Shown: positions 1-9,170, numbered from the stretch's first letter. The stretch is 49,362 nucleotides of DNA from Candidatus Bacteroides merdigallinarum (GCA_019116285.1 DXBX01000010.1:1-49362), one strand, 5' to 3'. Numbers and translations are program-made. The notes: generated by a model not told the origin, from the sequence alone.

Positions 1-394
1 TTGAATCAAACGCATATTTCTTTCCGGAAATGTCAAGGATGTTGGTCGTCCGCTTCTCGCAGGCTTCCTTCATCATATAGAATGCAAAGTCTTCGAAGAT
101 TCTGTAATCACGGTTCTGGTTGGCTGTCGCAAGAGTTGTCTTGGCTATCGGTTCACGACCTAAACCAAGATGATATTGCTTGGCCCTATGCGCCTCGAAA
201 GTAACGATTAAGTCTCGCAGGCTCTCACGGTTACTCAGTTGTCCAAACATCATCGCGAGCATCTGATTCCAGCAAGTGAAATGTTTCACATATCTGTTGC
301 CATCATACTTGCGAACATAGTTGTTGAACTGAGTCCTGTTCAGAAAAGCGGTTAATTGAGAGAATACGTATTTGTCTTGGAACATAGCAGCCAT
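1..394 (-). CDS. IS4-family transposase (DUF4372 type), N-terminal part
   Basis: The minus strand from the ATG at 392-394 reads without stops to the window edge (about 131 residues). It begins MAAMFQDKYVFSQLTAFL and contains YDGNRYVKHFTCWNQML and FGQLSNRESLRDLI, the N-terminal DUF4372 signature of Bacteroidota IS4-type transposases. The visible end KKYAFDS should hold the first Asp of the DDE catalytic triad. The catalytic core and C-terminus are outside the window, so intactness is unknown. A second ATG at 383-385 is an alternative start. The gene points away from the polysaccharide operon. Confidence 0.85.
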   Translation of the reverse strand, partial: MAAMFQDKYVFSQLTAFLNRTQFNNYVRKYDGNRYVKHFTCWNQMLAMMFGQLSNRESLRDLIVTFEAHRAKQYHLGLGREPIAKTTLATANQNRDYRIFEDFAFYMMKEACEKRTTNILDISGKKYAFDS

Positions 395-511
395 TTGTAT
401 TAGACTGCAAAGTTGCAAAATCAAGTCCGTTTCATATTAAAAAACCATGTAATTGACTATATTTCAATAATTTCAAAGAACTATTTATCCACTTTTACGG
501 GACAGTAGTGA
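1..511 (-). mobile_element. IS4-family insertion sequence, one end only
   Basis: The element enters from the left window edge and carries a transposase on the minus strand. Its transposase-5'-side end seems to lie near the GGGACAGTAGTGAC motif (about 500-511), after an AT-rich non-coding stretch (395-499). Coding sequence of another gene begins immediately afterwards. The exact terminal inverted repeat and target duplication cannot be set because the other end is outside the window, so the boundary at 511 is approximate. Confidence 0.65.
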
Positions 512-733
512 CCCTACATTTTAGAGAATTTTGAAAAAAGAACCAAACACTGGCAAATCATCTATATCCTACTCTTTGTCTTAACTTTTGGGAGGCCGAT
601 ATTAAGCGGCGCACCTACCTATAAATTCAAATGGGAACAAATGCACCTGCATAAAAGATACGGAGAAATAAGATCTACCGACCAGCTGCCTAAGGAAATG
701 CCATCTCAATTTGAACAAGTTACCATTTCTTAA
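512..733 (+). pseudogene. 3' remnant of a membrane-protein gene cut off by the insertion sequence
   Basis: A frame is open from just after an in-frame TGA at 509-511 to the TAA at 731-733 and encodes about 73 residues with no plausible start. It has one hydrophobic segment (WQIIYILLFVLTFGRPILSG), then a basic and polar tail ending QFEQVTIS. It ends 12 bases before the next glycosyltransferase gene and has the same orientation, so it looks like the last piece of an upstream polysaccharide gene. An integral membrane protein of the polymerase (Wzy/EpsG-like) or acyltransferase kind would fit the position, but the family cannot be told from 73 residues. Confidence 0.55.
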
Positions 734-745
734 AAAAAACGGAAT

Positions 746-1957
746 ATGAAAATTATCCAAATTAATTCAGTTTGTGGACACGGGAGTACCGGTGTTATTG
801 CAGTAGAGATTGCCCAACTTTTGAAGCGAAAAGGGCATGAATGTTATATTGCTTACGGACAAGGAAGCACCGATTACCCCAATAGTTTTAAAATAGGTTC
901 TACAATTGAAAACAAACTACACGCCTTGATTTTTACAAGGATTCTTGGATTACAAGGATATGGTAATATTTTGGGAACAAGACGCCTTATCAGATGGATA
1001 AAATCAATCTCTCCCGATGTTATTCAATTGCACAACCTACATGGCAACTATCTCAACTTTCCCATTTTATTCAAGTTTTTAGCAGAATCAAATATTCCTG
1101 TGGTATGGGCTTTGTTCGATTGTTGGAGTTTTACTGGTAAATGCACACATTTCACTGCATGCGGATGTCGCAAATGGGAAACATTGTGTAAAGAATGTCC
1201 TCAACTTCATAAATCTGGAGGGGTAACATATTTCTTTGACCGAACAGAAAAAATGTACAAAGACAAACAAAAGCTCTTTTCCGCACTTCCAAAACTTGAT
1301 ATCATAGTATGTTCTGAATGGCTTAAAAACGAAGTCCAACGCTCTTTCTTCAGAGGACGTCCAATTCACAAAATTTACAATTGGATTGACCCCTCAAAAT
1401 TTGCACCAGTCGAAGACAAAACTACATACAAGAGATATGGACTTGATCCACAAAAGAAAATACTAATCAGTGTCAGTGCTATATGGATGAAGAACAGTAA
1501 TCGTTTTCAAGATGCTGTTCGCTTGGCAAACATTTTACCCAATGAATATCAACTTGTAATTGTAGGTAAAAAACAAAATATAACCATTCCATCTAATATC
1601 ATTCACATCCCTTTTGTCGAGGGGACTCATGAATTATCAAAATTGTACACACACGCTTTAGCTTTTGTAGGCTTTTCGATAGAAGATACATTTGGAAAGG
1701 TTTTCGCAGAAGCTATGTTATGTGGAACACCTTGCGTGGTTTTTGATTCAACCGCCTGTCCGGAAGTTATAGGAGATACAGGTTATACGGTCCCCCCACA
1801 TGATGTCCAAATGATGCTTCAGAAAGTAGAAGAAATAAATAAAAAGGGAAAAAGATACTACAGTACTCATTGCATTGAACGAGTTAAATTAAACTACAAT
1901 TATGAGGCCAACGTGAGCCAATATATTGATATTTATCAGCGACTCTGTAACAAATAA
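746..1957 (+). CDS. GT4-type glycosyltransferase
   Basis: The 403-residue protein has the two-Rossmann GT-B layout. The N-terminal half opens with MKIIQINSVCGHGSTG, a WcaC-like donor-side loop seen in colanic-acid and capsule transferases. It contains a Cys-rich stretch around residues 130-155 (CTHFTACGCRKWETLCKEC) that may bind a metal. The C-terminal half carries the GT4 nucleotide-sugar motif as EDTFGKVFAEAMLCGTPCV (around residues 313-331). It probably adds one sugar to the lipid-linked repeat unit at the inner face of the inner membrane; donor and acceptor are unknown. The gene is AT-rich compared with fnlA just downstream and lies 6 bases before it, suggesting one transcript. Confidence 0.85.
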   Translation: MKIIQINSVCGHGSTGVIAVEIAQLLKRKGHECYIAYGQGSTDYPNSFKIGSTIENKLHALIFTRILGLQGYGNILGTRRLIRWIKSISPDVIQLHNLHGNYLNFPILFKFLAESNIPVVWALFDCWSFTGKCTHFTACGCRKWETLCKECPQLHKSGGVTYFFDRTEKMYKDKQKLFSALPKLDIIVCSEWLKNEVQRSFFRGRPIHKIYNWIDPSKFAPVEDKTTYKRYGLDPQKKILISVSAIWMKNSNRFQDAVRLANILPNEYQLVIVGKKQNITIPSNIIHIPFVEGTHELSKLYTHALAFVGFSIEDTFGKVFAEAMLCGTPCVVFDSTACPEVIGDTGYTVPPHDVQMMLQKVEEINKKGKRYYSTHCIERVKLNYNYEANVSQYIDIYQRLCNK

Positions 1958-1963
1958 ATTCCT

Positions 1964-3037
1964 ATGTCAATATTCAAAGACAAGATTTTGCTGATAACCG
2001 GCGGTACCGGTTCTTTCGGCAATGCGGTATTGCGCCGTTTCCTCGACAGTGACATCAAGGAAATACGCATCTTCAGCCGCGACGAGAAAAAACAGGATGA
2101 TATGCGTCATCTGCTGCAAAATCCGAAAGTGAAATTCTACATCGGAAATGTACGTAACAAGACATCAGTAGACGTGGCCATGCGTGGAGTGGATTATGTA
2201 TTTAGTGCGGCTGCCTTGAAGCAGGTGCCCAGTTGCGAGTTTTTCCCAATGGAGGCCACGCGTACCAATGTATTGGGTACAGAAAACGTGCTCCTTTCAG
2301 CTATTGAACATGGAGTGAAGAATGTGGTAGTACTCAGTACAGACAAGGCTGCATACCCCATCAATGCCATGGGCATTAGCAAAGCACTGATGGAGAAGGT
2401 GGCCATTGCCAAAGGACGTGAATTGGGCGAAAATGCACAAACTACTATCTGTTGCACACGTTATGGCAATGTTATGGCTAGCCGTGGTTCCGTAATTCCC
2501 TTGTGGGTAGAGCAAATGATGGACGGAAAGCCCATAACCATTACAGACCCGAACATGACTCGCTTCATGATGACACTCGACGATGCGGTGGACTTGGTGG
2601 TCTATGCTTTCACGCACGGGCATAACGGTGACCTTTTTGTGCAGAAAGCTCCTGCCGCCACCTTGGCGACTTTGGCTACTGCCTTGAAGGAGATCTACGC
2701 GCAAATCAATCCCAAGTATGGAGAAACCGAAGTCAAGGTTATCGGCACCCGCCATGGTGAAAAACTCTACGAGACATTGGTGACCCGCGAGGAGATGGCC
2801 AAGGCCATAGACATGGGCGATTATTACAGAATCCCTTGTGACAATCGTGACTTGAACTATGACAAATTCTTTATTGAGGGAGACGAAAAAGTATCGCACA
2901 TTGAGGACTACCACAGCCACAACACGACCCGGCTGGATGTGGAAGGCATGAAAAAACAATTGATGCGGCTACGTTTCATCCAAGAAGATTTGGGTTTGAT
3001 AGAACGTGCCAATGCAAAAGAAATTCGTTCGGAATAA
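1964..3037 (+). CDS. fnlA: UDP-GlcNAc 4,6-dehydratase/5-epimerase (FnlA/CapE/WbjB type)
   Basis: The 357-residue short-chain dehydrogenase/reductase catalyses the first step to UDP-N-acetyl-L-fucosamine: dehydration of UDP-GlcNAc at C4/C6 with C5 inversion. The NAD-binding loop TGGTGSFG is at residues 12-19. The active-site region LSTDKAAYPINAMGISK has Met where classic SDRs have Tyr, as in CapE-type dehydratases. A substrate-end motif RHGEKLYETL is near residue 263. Length and end-to-end similarity fit cytosolic FnlA/CapE rather than the longer membrane CapD/PglF type found later in this operon. The stop codon overlaps the fnlB start by one base (ATAATGA), so the two are translationally coupled. 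Confidence 0.92.
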   Translation: MSIFKDKILLITGGTGSFGNAVLRRFLDSDIKEIRIFSRDEKKQDDMRHLLQNPKVKFYIGNVRNKTSVDVAMRGVDYVFSAAALKQVPSCEFFPMEATRTNVLGTENVLLSAIEHGVKNVVVLSTDKAAYPINAMGISKALMEKVAIAKGRELGENAQTTICCTRYGNVMASRGSVIPLWVEQMMDGKPITITDPNMTRFMMTLDDAVDLVVYAFTHGHNGDLFVQKAPAATLATLATALKEIYAQINPKYGETEVKVIGTRHGEKLYETLVTREEMAKAIDMGDYYRIPCDNRDLNYDKFFIEGDEKVSHIEDYHSHNTTRLDVEGMKKQLMRLRFIQEDLGLIERANAKEIRSE

Positions 3038-4254
3038 TGAAAATATTAGTTACCGGAGCCAAAGGGTTTGTTGGTAAGAACCTTTGTGCCCAACTGAAGA
3101 ATATACGCGATGGCAAGGCCCGTTGTTATGGCGATCTTGTCGTTGATGAGGTGATGGAATACGACATAGACTCCACACAGGAACAGCTTGATGGATATTG
3201 TGCCAAAGCCGATTTCGTCTTTAACCTTGCGGGGGTAAACCGTCCCAAGGAGCAGAGCGAATTCATGGCAGGTAACTTTGGATTTGCCTCTATGCTGCTT
3301 GATGCGCTGCGCAAACATGGCAATCGCTGCCCGGTCATGTTATCGTCATCCATTCAAGCCACATTGATAGGGCGATATGGAGAATCAGACTATGGCAAAT
3401 CGAAGTTGGCCGGCGAGAAACTTTTCTTCCGTTACGGTGAAGAAACGGGAGCAAAAGTCTTAGTCTATCGTTTCCCAAACCTGTTTGGGAAATGGTGTCG
3501 CCCGAATTACAATTCTGCGGTTGCCACCTTTTGCAACAACATTGCCAACGACCTGCCTATCACAGTAAACGACCGTTCCACCGCACTTGAACTTCTCTAC
3601 ATCGATGACCTCGTGGATGAGATGATTGCCGCATTGACCGGGAATGAGCACCATTGCGAATTTGACGGATTGGAAACAGTTCTGAAACCGGAGGGACGCT
3701 TTTGCGCTGTGCCTGTAAGCCATCGGGTAACTTTAGGAGAAATCGTTGATTTGCTCCAATCCTTCTACAGTCAACCTCAGACACTCTTGATTCCTCAGAT
3801 TCCCAATGGATCGTTTGCCAAGAAACTGTATTCCACCTATCTGAGTTATCTGCCAAAGGAGAAAGCAGCATTCCCGTTGAAAATGAATATTGACCAGCGA
3901 GGTTCGTTTACCGAACTACTGAAAACCGCCAATTGCGGGCAGGTATCGGTAAACATTTCCAAGCCGGGCATAACGAAAGGGCAACATTGGCATAACTCCA
4001 AGTGGGAATTTTTCATCGTAGCGGCCGGGCATGGACTGATTCAGCAACGCAAGGTCGGAACTGATGAAGTGATGGAATTTGAAGTATCGGGCGAAAAAAT
4101 AGAAGCCGTACACATGCTTCCGGGCTATACGCACAACATCATCAACTTGTCGGATACAGAGAACTTGGTTACCGTGATGTGGGCGAACGAATCGTTTGAC
4201 CCCAACCGACCGGACACATATTATGAAGAGGTGATATTGAAAGAGAACAAATAG
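3037..4254 (+). CDS. fnlB: UDP-2-acetamido-2,6-dideoxy-beta-L-talose 4-reductase (FnlB/CapF/WbjC type)
   Basis: The 405-residue two-domain protein performs the second step to UDP-L-FucNAc. The N-terminal SDR half (about 1-270) has the GAKGFVGKNL nucleotide loop at residues 7-16 and a YGKSK active-site motif near residue 122. The C-terminal quarter (about 285-390) is a cupin with KGQHWHNSKWEFF, giving His residues expected to bind a metal. This fusion matches CapF of Staphylococcus aureus, where the cupin is thought to act on C3 and the SDR half reduces C4. It sits between fnlA and a free-standing cupin gene. The join of both domains is intact with no frameshift. Confidence 0.92.
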   Translation: MKILVTGAKGFVGKNLCAQLKNIRDGKARCYGDLVVDEVMEYDIDSTQEQLDGYCAKADFVFNLAGVNRPKEQSEFMAGNFGFASMLLDALRKHGNRCPVMLSSSIQATLIGRYGESDYGKSKLAGEKLFFRYGEETGAKVLVYRFPNLFGKWCRPNYNSAVATFCNNIANDLPITVNDRSTALELLYIDDLVDEMIAALTGNEHHCEFDGLETVLKPEGRFCAVPVSHRVTLGEIVDLLQSFYSQPQTLLIPQIPNGSFAKKLYSTYLSYLPKEKAAFPLKMNIDQRGSFTELLKTANCGQVSVNISKPGITKGQHWHNSKWEFFIVAAGHGLIQQRKVGTDEVMEFEVSGEKIEAVHMLPGYTHNIINLSDTENLVTVMWANESFDPNRPDTYYEEVILKENK

Positions 4255-4275
4255 GCATTCGATAAATAATGTTTT

Positions 4276-4674
4276 ATGCAATTAATCAATGAAATTTTAT
4301 TGGACGAAGTGTCGGAGAAAGCCGTACACAGTCCCCGTTTGCGGATGAACTATAATCTGCATGACAGCCTGGAGGCCAAGGCACAACGTCTGCTAAATGC
4401 TTTGGAGCCGGGAACGCAGTTGCCCGTACACCGGCATCCACATACCGCTGAGACTTATATCCTGTTGAGAGGAAGGATAAACGTCCTCTTCTACAATGAA
4501 GACAAACAAGTACAGGAAAAACAGGAATTGTCCGTGGAATCTGGAAACTATGGCGTACACATCCCTGCCGGACAATGGCATACATTGGAAGTTATGGAAA
4601 GCGGGACGGTCATCTTTGAAGTAAAGGACGGACCTTATACTCCACTGACAGAGGACAACATCATGAATCTCTAA
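4276..4674 (+). CDS. wbuC: WbuC-family cupin protein
   Basis: This 132-residue single-domain cupin starts MQLINEILLDEVSEKAVHSPRLRMNYNLH, which is typical of WbuC. The cupin strands carry HRHPHTAETYILLRG (about residues 54-68) and HIPAGQWHTLE (about 95-105), so several His and a Glu could form a metal site. WbuC genes accompany FucNAc pathways in enteric O-antigen clusters, but no reaction is established for them. Here it stands between fnlB and fnlC, which supports a task in or near L-FucNAc synthesis. Gaps of 21 and 13 bases on either side fit one operon. Confidence 0.85.
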   Translation: MQLINEILLDEVSEKAVHSPRLRMNYNLHDSLEAKAQRLLNALEPGTQLPVHRHPHTAETYILLRGRINVLFYNEDKQVQEKQELSVESGNYGVHIPAGQWHTLEVMESGTVIFEVKDGPYTPLTEDNIMNL

Positions 4675-4687
4675 AACGAGAACGATT

Positions 4688-5869
4688 ATGGAACTGAGAA
4701 CAGATTATTCGGACATTAAATTCGCTGGGAACGGGAAACTGAAACTGCTGATCATCGTAGGTACCCGCCCAGAGATTATCCGACTTGCTGCAGTGATAAC
4801 AAAGTGCCGCCAATACTTTGATTGTATCCTGGCACATACCGGACAGAATTACGATTACAACCTGAACGGCGTGTTCTTCCATGACCTAAAACTGAAAGAA
4901 CCAGAGGTCTATATGGATGCCGTGGGGGATGACTTGGGAGCGACCATGGGCAATATCATCAACGCATCCTACAAACTAATGGTACAAATACAGCCAGATG
5001 CGGTACTTGTGCTGGGCGACACCAATTCGTGCTTGAGCGTGATTGGGGCGAAACGCCTGCATATTCCCATCTTCCATATGGAAGCGGGAAACCGTTGCAA
5101 AGATGAATGCTTGCCGGAAGAGACTAACCGCCGCATTGTGGACATTATTAGCGATGTAAATTTAGCTTATAGCGAACACGCCCGCCGCTATCTCGCAGAA
5201 TGCGGCTTGCCCAAAGAACGTACCTATGTAACCGGTTCACCCATGGCGGAAGTGCTTCACGCCAACCTGTCGGACATAGAAAAAAGTGACATCCACAAAC
5301 GTTTAGGCTTGCAGAAAGGTAAATACATCCTGCTGTCCGCCCACCGGGAAGAGAATATTGATACAGCAAAAAACTTCACTTCATTGTTCAACGCCCTCAA
5401 TGCCTTGGCGGCAAGGTATGATATGCCGATACTGTATAGCTGTCATCCACGTAGCCGCAAACGGTTGGAAACAAGCGAGTTTAAACTAGACAAACGAGTC
5501 ATCCAGCATGAACCGTTGGGGTTCCATGACTATAACTGTTTGCAGATAAATGCCTTTGTCGTAGTGAGCGACAGCGGAACGTTACCGGAAGAAAGTTCGT
5601 TTTTTACCTCGGTAGGACACTCTTTCCCTGCCGTCTGCATCCGAACCTCGACTGAACGCCCGGAGGCACTGGACAAGGCCTGCTTCATATTGGCAGGCAT
5701 TGATAAAGAATCTCTCTTGCAGGCTGTCGAAACAGTAGTAGAACTACATCGTAACGGTGATTTTGGAATTCCCGTACCGGATTATACGGACGAAAATGTA
5801 TCAACGAAGGTGGTGAAGCTTATTCAAAGTTATACGGGAGTGGTAAATAAAATGGTGTGGAGAAAATGA
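4688..5869 (+). CDS. fnlC: UDP-L-FucNAc synthase, C2-epimerase (FnlC/CapG/WbjD type)
   Basis: The 393-residue GT-B-fold epimerase of the UDP-GlcNAc 2-epimerase superfamily finishes UDP-N-acetyl-L-fucosamine by inverting C2. Visible family motifs are IIVGTRPEIIRLA near residue 20, HTGQNYD near 55, GDTNSCLSV near 113, EAGNRCKDECLPEETNR near 137 and SDSGTLPEESSF near 295. The GNRCKDE sequence is characteristic of CapG/FnlC rather than of WecB, which usually has AGLRT. The TGA overlaps the ATG of the next glycosyltransferase (ATGA at 5866-5869). Confidence 0.9.
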   Translation: MELRTDYSDIKFAGNGKLKLLIIVGTRPEIIRLAAVITKCRQYFDCILAHTGQNYDYNLNGVFFHDLKLKEPEVYMDAVGDDLGATMGNIINASYKLMVQIQPDAVLVLGDTNSCLSVIGAKRLHIPIFHMEAGNRCKDECLPEETNRRIVDIISDVNLAYSEHARRYLAECGLPKERTYVTGSPMAEVLHANLSDIEKSDIHKRLGLQKGKYILLSAHREENIDTAKNFTSLFNALNALAARYDMPILYSCHPRSRKRLETSEFKLDKRVIQHEPLGFHDYNCLQINAFVVVSDSGTLPEESSFFTSVGHSFPAVCIRTSTERPEALDKACFILAGIDKESLLQAVETVVELHRNGDFGIPVPDYTDENVSTKVVKLIQSYTGVVNKMVWRK

Positions 5870-7134
5870 AAAAGATATTGGTTTCTACTATCCCTGTTTG
5901 GAGCCAGATTTCAGGTTCAAACACATTCTCAACTCTTTTAGAAGGGATAAAGGATGTACAAATCGCAAATATTTATTTCCGTGCAGGATTACCGGATTCA
6001 AAAGTCGGAAACCGCTACTTTCAGATAACAGAAAGCAATGTGATAAAGAGTATCTTGAAACGGAACATACAAACAGGGAAAGAAATAGAAAGCTGTGATG
6101 AAATTGCCAGAGAGACGAATCAAAGTTTGTCCGAAAAGAAACGGTATGCTTTCTTTTTAAAGCATCGGAATCCCTTATTCCTTTGGGGACGCGAATTGTT
6201 ATGGAAATTAGGAAACTGGAAATCCAAAGAATTAAACGATTTTCTTGATGATTTTCATCCGGATGTGTTCATGTTTCCAATTGAAAGCTATATATATTTT
6301 AATCGGATAAATGAATACATCATTAAACATTGCAAACCCCGCAAAGTAATAGCTTTTTGGTGGGATGATAATTTTACCTATAAACAAAGTAATAAGATCT
6401 CATATTACATATCACGGTATTTTGTTCGGCGTTCTGCTAAACAGTTGATGAAACTGACAACAAACGTACTTGCTATTAGCCCCAAAATGAAAGCTGAATG
6501 TGATGCTTTTTTTTCTGTTAATTCTATAGTTATAACAAAACCAATTCGATTGACTAACACACCTATTTATAAATATAATCCGAATCGTCCAATCCGCCTA
6601 CTCTATACGGGTTCGATGGTTATAGGACGACAAAAATCGTTAATTGCAATCGCCAATGCTTTAAAGATAATCAACAGAGATAGCCCAAAAGCTTATTTGG
6701 ACATTTTTTCATCAACTATATTGAATGCAAAAGATATGCGTGCATTAAATATTCCAGGAAGCTGTACTGTAAAAGGCAACATACCTCAATCCCAAGTATT
6801 TAAAGAACAAGCAGATACTGATATTTTAGTTTTTGTAGAATCTTTTAAAGATAAATCTGCACGTTTGTCATTCTCTACAAAATTAACAGATTATTTAAGT
6901 GCACACCGCTGCATTTTGGCCATTGGGCCTGATGACATTTCTTCCATAGAATATTTAAGAAATGAGGATGCTGCAATAATATGTACTACAGAATCAAGTA
7001 TTCTCAGCAACTTAAAGAACATCATAAATACGCCTCAACTTATCACAGAATATGCGGAAAAAGGATGGAGTTGCGGAATTCGTAATCATGATGGAAATGT
7101 TATAAAAAATAAGATTCGACAACTCATCTGTTGA
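5866..7134 (+). CDS. Probable glycosyltransferase, GT-B fold
   Basis: The start chosen is the ATG at 5866 in an ATGA overlap with fnlC; a GTG at 5857 is possible but less likely. The 422-residue product opens MKKILVSTIPVWSQISGSNTFSTL. It has a C-terminal Rossmann part with RLLYTGSMVIGRQKSLIAIANAL and the ILVFVESFKDKSARLSFSTKLTDYL region that plays the role of the GT4 donor motif. It resembles diverged glycosyltransferase family 1/4 proteins from capsule loci and has no obvious membrane segment. It is strongly AT-rich, unlike fnlA-C before it, which suggests a separate acquisition. Donor and acceptor cannot be predicted. Confidence 0.75.
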   Translation: MKKILVSTIPVWSQISGSNTFSTLLEGIKDVQIANIYFRAGLPDSKVGNRYFQITESNVIKSILKRNIQTGKEIESCDEIARETNQSLSEKKRYAFFLKHRNPLFLWGRELLWKLGNWKSKELNDFLDDFHPDVFMFPIESYIYFNRINEYIIKHCKPRKVIAFWWDDNFTYKQSNKISYYISRYFVRRSAKQLMKLTTNVLAISPKMKAECDAFFSVNSIVITKPIRLTNTPIYKYNPNRPIRLLYTGSMVIGRQKSLIAIANALKIINRDSPKAYLDIFSSTILNAKDMRALNIPGSCTVKGNIPQSQVFKEQADTDILVFVESFKDKSARLSFSTKLTDYLSAHRCILAIGPDDISSIEYLRNEDAAIICTTESSILSNLKNIINTPQLITEYAEKGWSCGIRNHDGNVIKNKIRQLIC

Positions 7135-7172
7135 AACAAACACTCAATTCTGATTTTTACAATTTTTTAGTG

Positions 7173-8321
7173 ATGAAGAAACTCTGTGCCATTACTACCA
7201 TTGACATAACCCTATCATCATTTGTAGTGAATGCCATGCGCAAATTACAAGAAGAAGGATATGACATTACCTTCATTTCTTCAATGAGTAATAATTTCTA
7301 TAACAAATTCAGACATGAGTTTCATTGTATCAATCTTCAAATGTCACGTGGAACAAATCCTTTGGAAATGCTCAAATCCATTTGGATGCTTTATAAAATT
7401 TTTCGTCGTGAACGATTCGATTACATCCAATATGCCACGCCTAATGCATCGTTGTATGCCTCTGTAGCTGCATTTATGGTGGGTTGCCCTATTCGGGTTT
7501 ACTGCCAGTGGGGTATCCGCTATGTGGGATTTGAAGGGATGAAGCGAAGTTTTTTTAAGATGCTGGAAATACTGACTTGCAAATTGTCCACCCACATACG
7601 ACCGGCAAGCCAAAAGAACCTAGTATTTGCTGTTTCCGAAGGACATTACCCAGAAAAGAAAGCAGCCATAATTGGTGCCGGTGGAACAATTGGGGTGGAT
7701 TTCAAGGTGTTTGACAAATCGAAGAAAGAAGCATATAAGGCTGCTGTCATAGAAAAATATCCTATACTACAAAACCGATTTGTATTTGGTTTCGTAGGGC
7801 GAATGGACAGAGATAAAGGTACAAATGAACTATTCTCTTCGTTTTTAAAACTACATCAAAAATATCCCAATGTTGGATTGCTATTTATTGGTCCGGAAGA
7901 TAAAATCACAGGAATTGATATATCCCTCTACCAAGCAGTCAAAGACAGTGGAGCAGCTGTATTTACAGGATTTACCAGCGAAGTTCCCCAATACATCAGT
8001 GCAATTGATGTCTTGGTCCATCCCAGTTATCGCGAGGGATTTAGCATGGTCATCCAACAGGCTATGGCTATGGAAATAGCCGTTGTCACTACGAATATAC
8101 CCGGTCCATCGGAGGTTATTGAAGAAAATGTAAGTGGTTTGCTGGCAGAAGCAAAAGATAGCGAAAGCCTTGCCCAAGCGATGGAAAAATTTCTTCAAGA
8201 TAATGTCCTGCGTAGTTCTATGGCTCATGAAGGATATAACCGAGCGCGGAAACTGTTTGAACGGGGTCATATGCTGGAACTCACTTGCATAGACAGGAAG
8301 CGAATACTTCAAGATTTATAA
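7173..8321 (+). CDS. GT4-family glycosyltransferase
   Basis: The best start is the ATG at 7173 (MKKLCAITTIDITLSSFVV), because the upstream TTG at 7131 only adds an unrelated 14-residue lead. The 382-residue protein has a GT-B fold. The C-terminal domain starts near RFVFGFVGRMDRDKG, a classic GT4 linker motif, and ends with the donor-binding motif HPSYREGFSMVIQQAMAM, which includes the E-x7-E pair region. It resembles transferases of the WbnK/WbyL/EpsD kind that act on undecaprenyl-linked glycans in the cytoplasm. It is AT-rich like its upstream neighbour, and the 38-base gap holds no promoter that I can see. Confidence 0.85.
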   Translation: MKKLCAITTIDITLSSFVVNAMRKLQEEGYDITFISSMSNNFYNKFRHEFHCINLQMSRGTNPLEMLKSIWMLYKIFRRERFDYIQYATPNASLYASVAAFMVGCPIRVYCQWGIRYVGFEGMKRSFFKMLEILTCKLSTHIRPASQKNLVFAVSEGHYPEKKAAIIGAGGTIGVDFKVFDKSKKEAYKAAVIEKYPILQNRFVFGFVGRMDRDKGTNELFSSFLKLHQKYPNVGLLFIGPEDKITGIDISLYQAVKDSGAAVFTGFTSEVPQYISAIDVLVHPSYREGFSMVIQQAMAMEIAVVTTNIPGPSEVIEENVSGLLAEAKDSESLAQAMEKFLQDNVLRSSMAHEGYNRARKLFERGHMLELTCIDRKRILQDL

Positions 8322-8338
8322 TCTCAAATAAACATTCT

Positions 8339-9154
8339 ATGAACTTCAATCTCATGATTTTGGCTGCGGACCCACAGTCTGCGGCTGAAGCGCAACGTGC
8401 CAAAATTGACCGGATTTTCTATGATCTGGAATATATCAATAAGGCGGAAAGACAGCGTGGTCGAAATACGGTCATATCTAACAATAACATCAACGATATT
8501 CCAGCTGTGAGAGAAGTCTTGACCTCTTCTAAGTTGTTGGTTCGTACCAATCCCATACATGCATATACTGCTGACGAAGTGGAGAAAGCCATCTCCTACG
8601 GTGCTGATATTTTGATGTTGCCTATGGTGATGTCTTACAAGGATGTGGAACAGTATGTGAACTACATCAATGGCCGCGCCAAAGTTTGCATCATGATAGA
8701 AACCGCGCAAGCATTAGCACGTATCGATGACATTCTTTCTGTCCAAGGAGTGGATGAATTGTTCATCGGCTTGAACGACCTTCACATCAGCATGGGACTT
8801 TCTTTCATGTTTGAACTTTTAAGCGGGGGATTGGTAGAATACATTGCGGACAAATGCAAGCAGAAGAATATGCCTTTCGGCTTTGGTGGAATTGCCCGTA
8901 TCGGCGACGGGCTTCTTCCTGCTGAAAAAATATTGGCTGAGCATGTGCGCCTCGGTTCTTCCTCCGTCATACTCTCCCGCACCTTCAAAGGAGAAGTCGG
9001 GGATCATGCAGGGACAAAGATTGATTTATCCGAGGAAGTGGAAAAAGTACGTCAATCCATGGCTACTATATCTAATTGGAACGAAGAAGCGTTTGCCGCC
9101 AATCAGCGGAGTATCGCTCAAACGGTGAAACAAATAGTCAATCGTTATCTCTAA
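8339..9154 (+). CDS. HpcH/HpaI (CitE-like) aldolase-family protein in a polysaccharide operon
   Basis: The likely start is ATG 8339 ([19 protein letters not shown]), 17 bases after the previous stop; an upstream ATG at 8285 would overlap that gene. The 271-residue TIM-barrel protein shows [13 protein letters not shown] near residue 27, LVRTNPI near 64, the metal-ligand Glu in [14 protein letters not shown] near 120 and the ligand Asp in [14 protein letters not shown] near 140. These match the HpcH/HpaI/CitE superfamily, which makes or breaks C-C bonds with a pyruvate or acyl-CoA partner. The function in glycan synthesis is unknown; making or attaching a pyruvate-derived group is one possibility. 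Confidence 0.75.
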   Translation: MNFNLMILAADPQSAAEAQRAKIDRIFYDLEYINKAERQRGRNTVISNNNINDIPAVREVLTSSKLLVRTNPIHAYTADEVEKAISYGADILMLPMVMSYKDVEQYVNYINGRAKVCIMIETAQALARIDDILSVQGVDELFIGLNDLHISMGLSFMFELLSGGLVEYIADKCKQKNMPFGFGGIARIGDGLLPAEKILAEHVRLGSSSVILSRTFKGEVGDHAGTKIDLSEEVEKVRQSMATISNWNEEAFAANQRSIAQTVKQIVNRYL

Positions 9155-9170
9155 CAGCAATTCGCCAGTA

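Noticed and set aside
1..204. Plus-strand ORF at the window start
   Set aside because: It is the shadow of the minus-strand IS4-family transposase, whose motifs are unmistakable.
5857..5865. GTG start for the glycosyltransferase after fnlC
   Set aside because: The ATG at 5866 overlaps the fnlC stop as ATGA, a common coupling arrangement, and the family-like N-terminus begins there.
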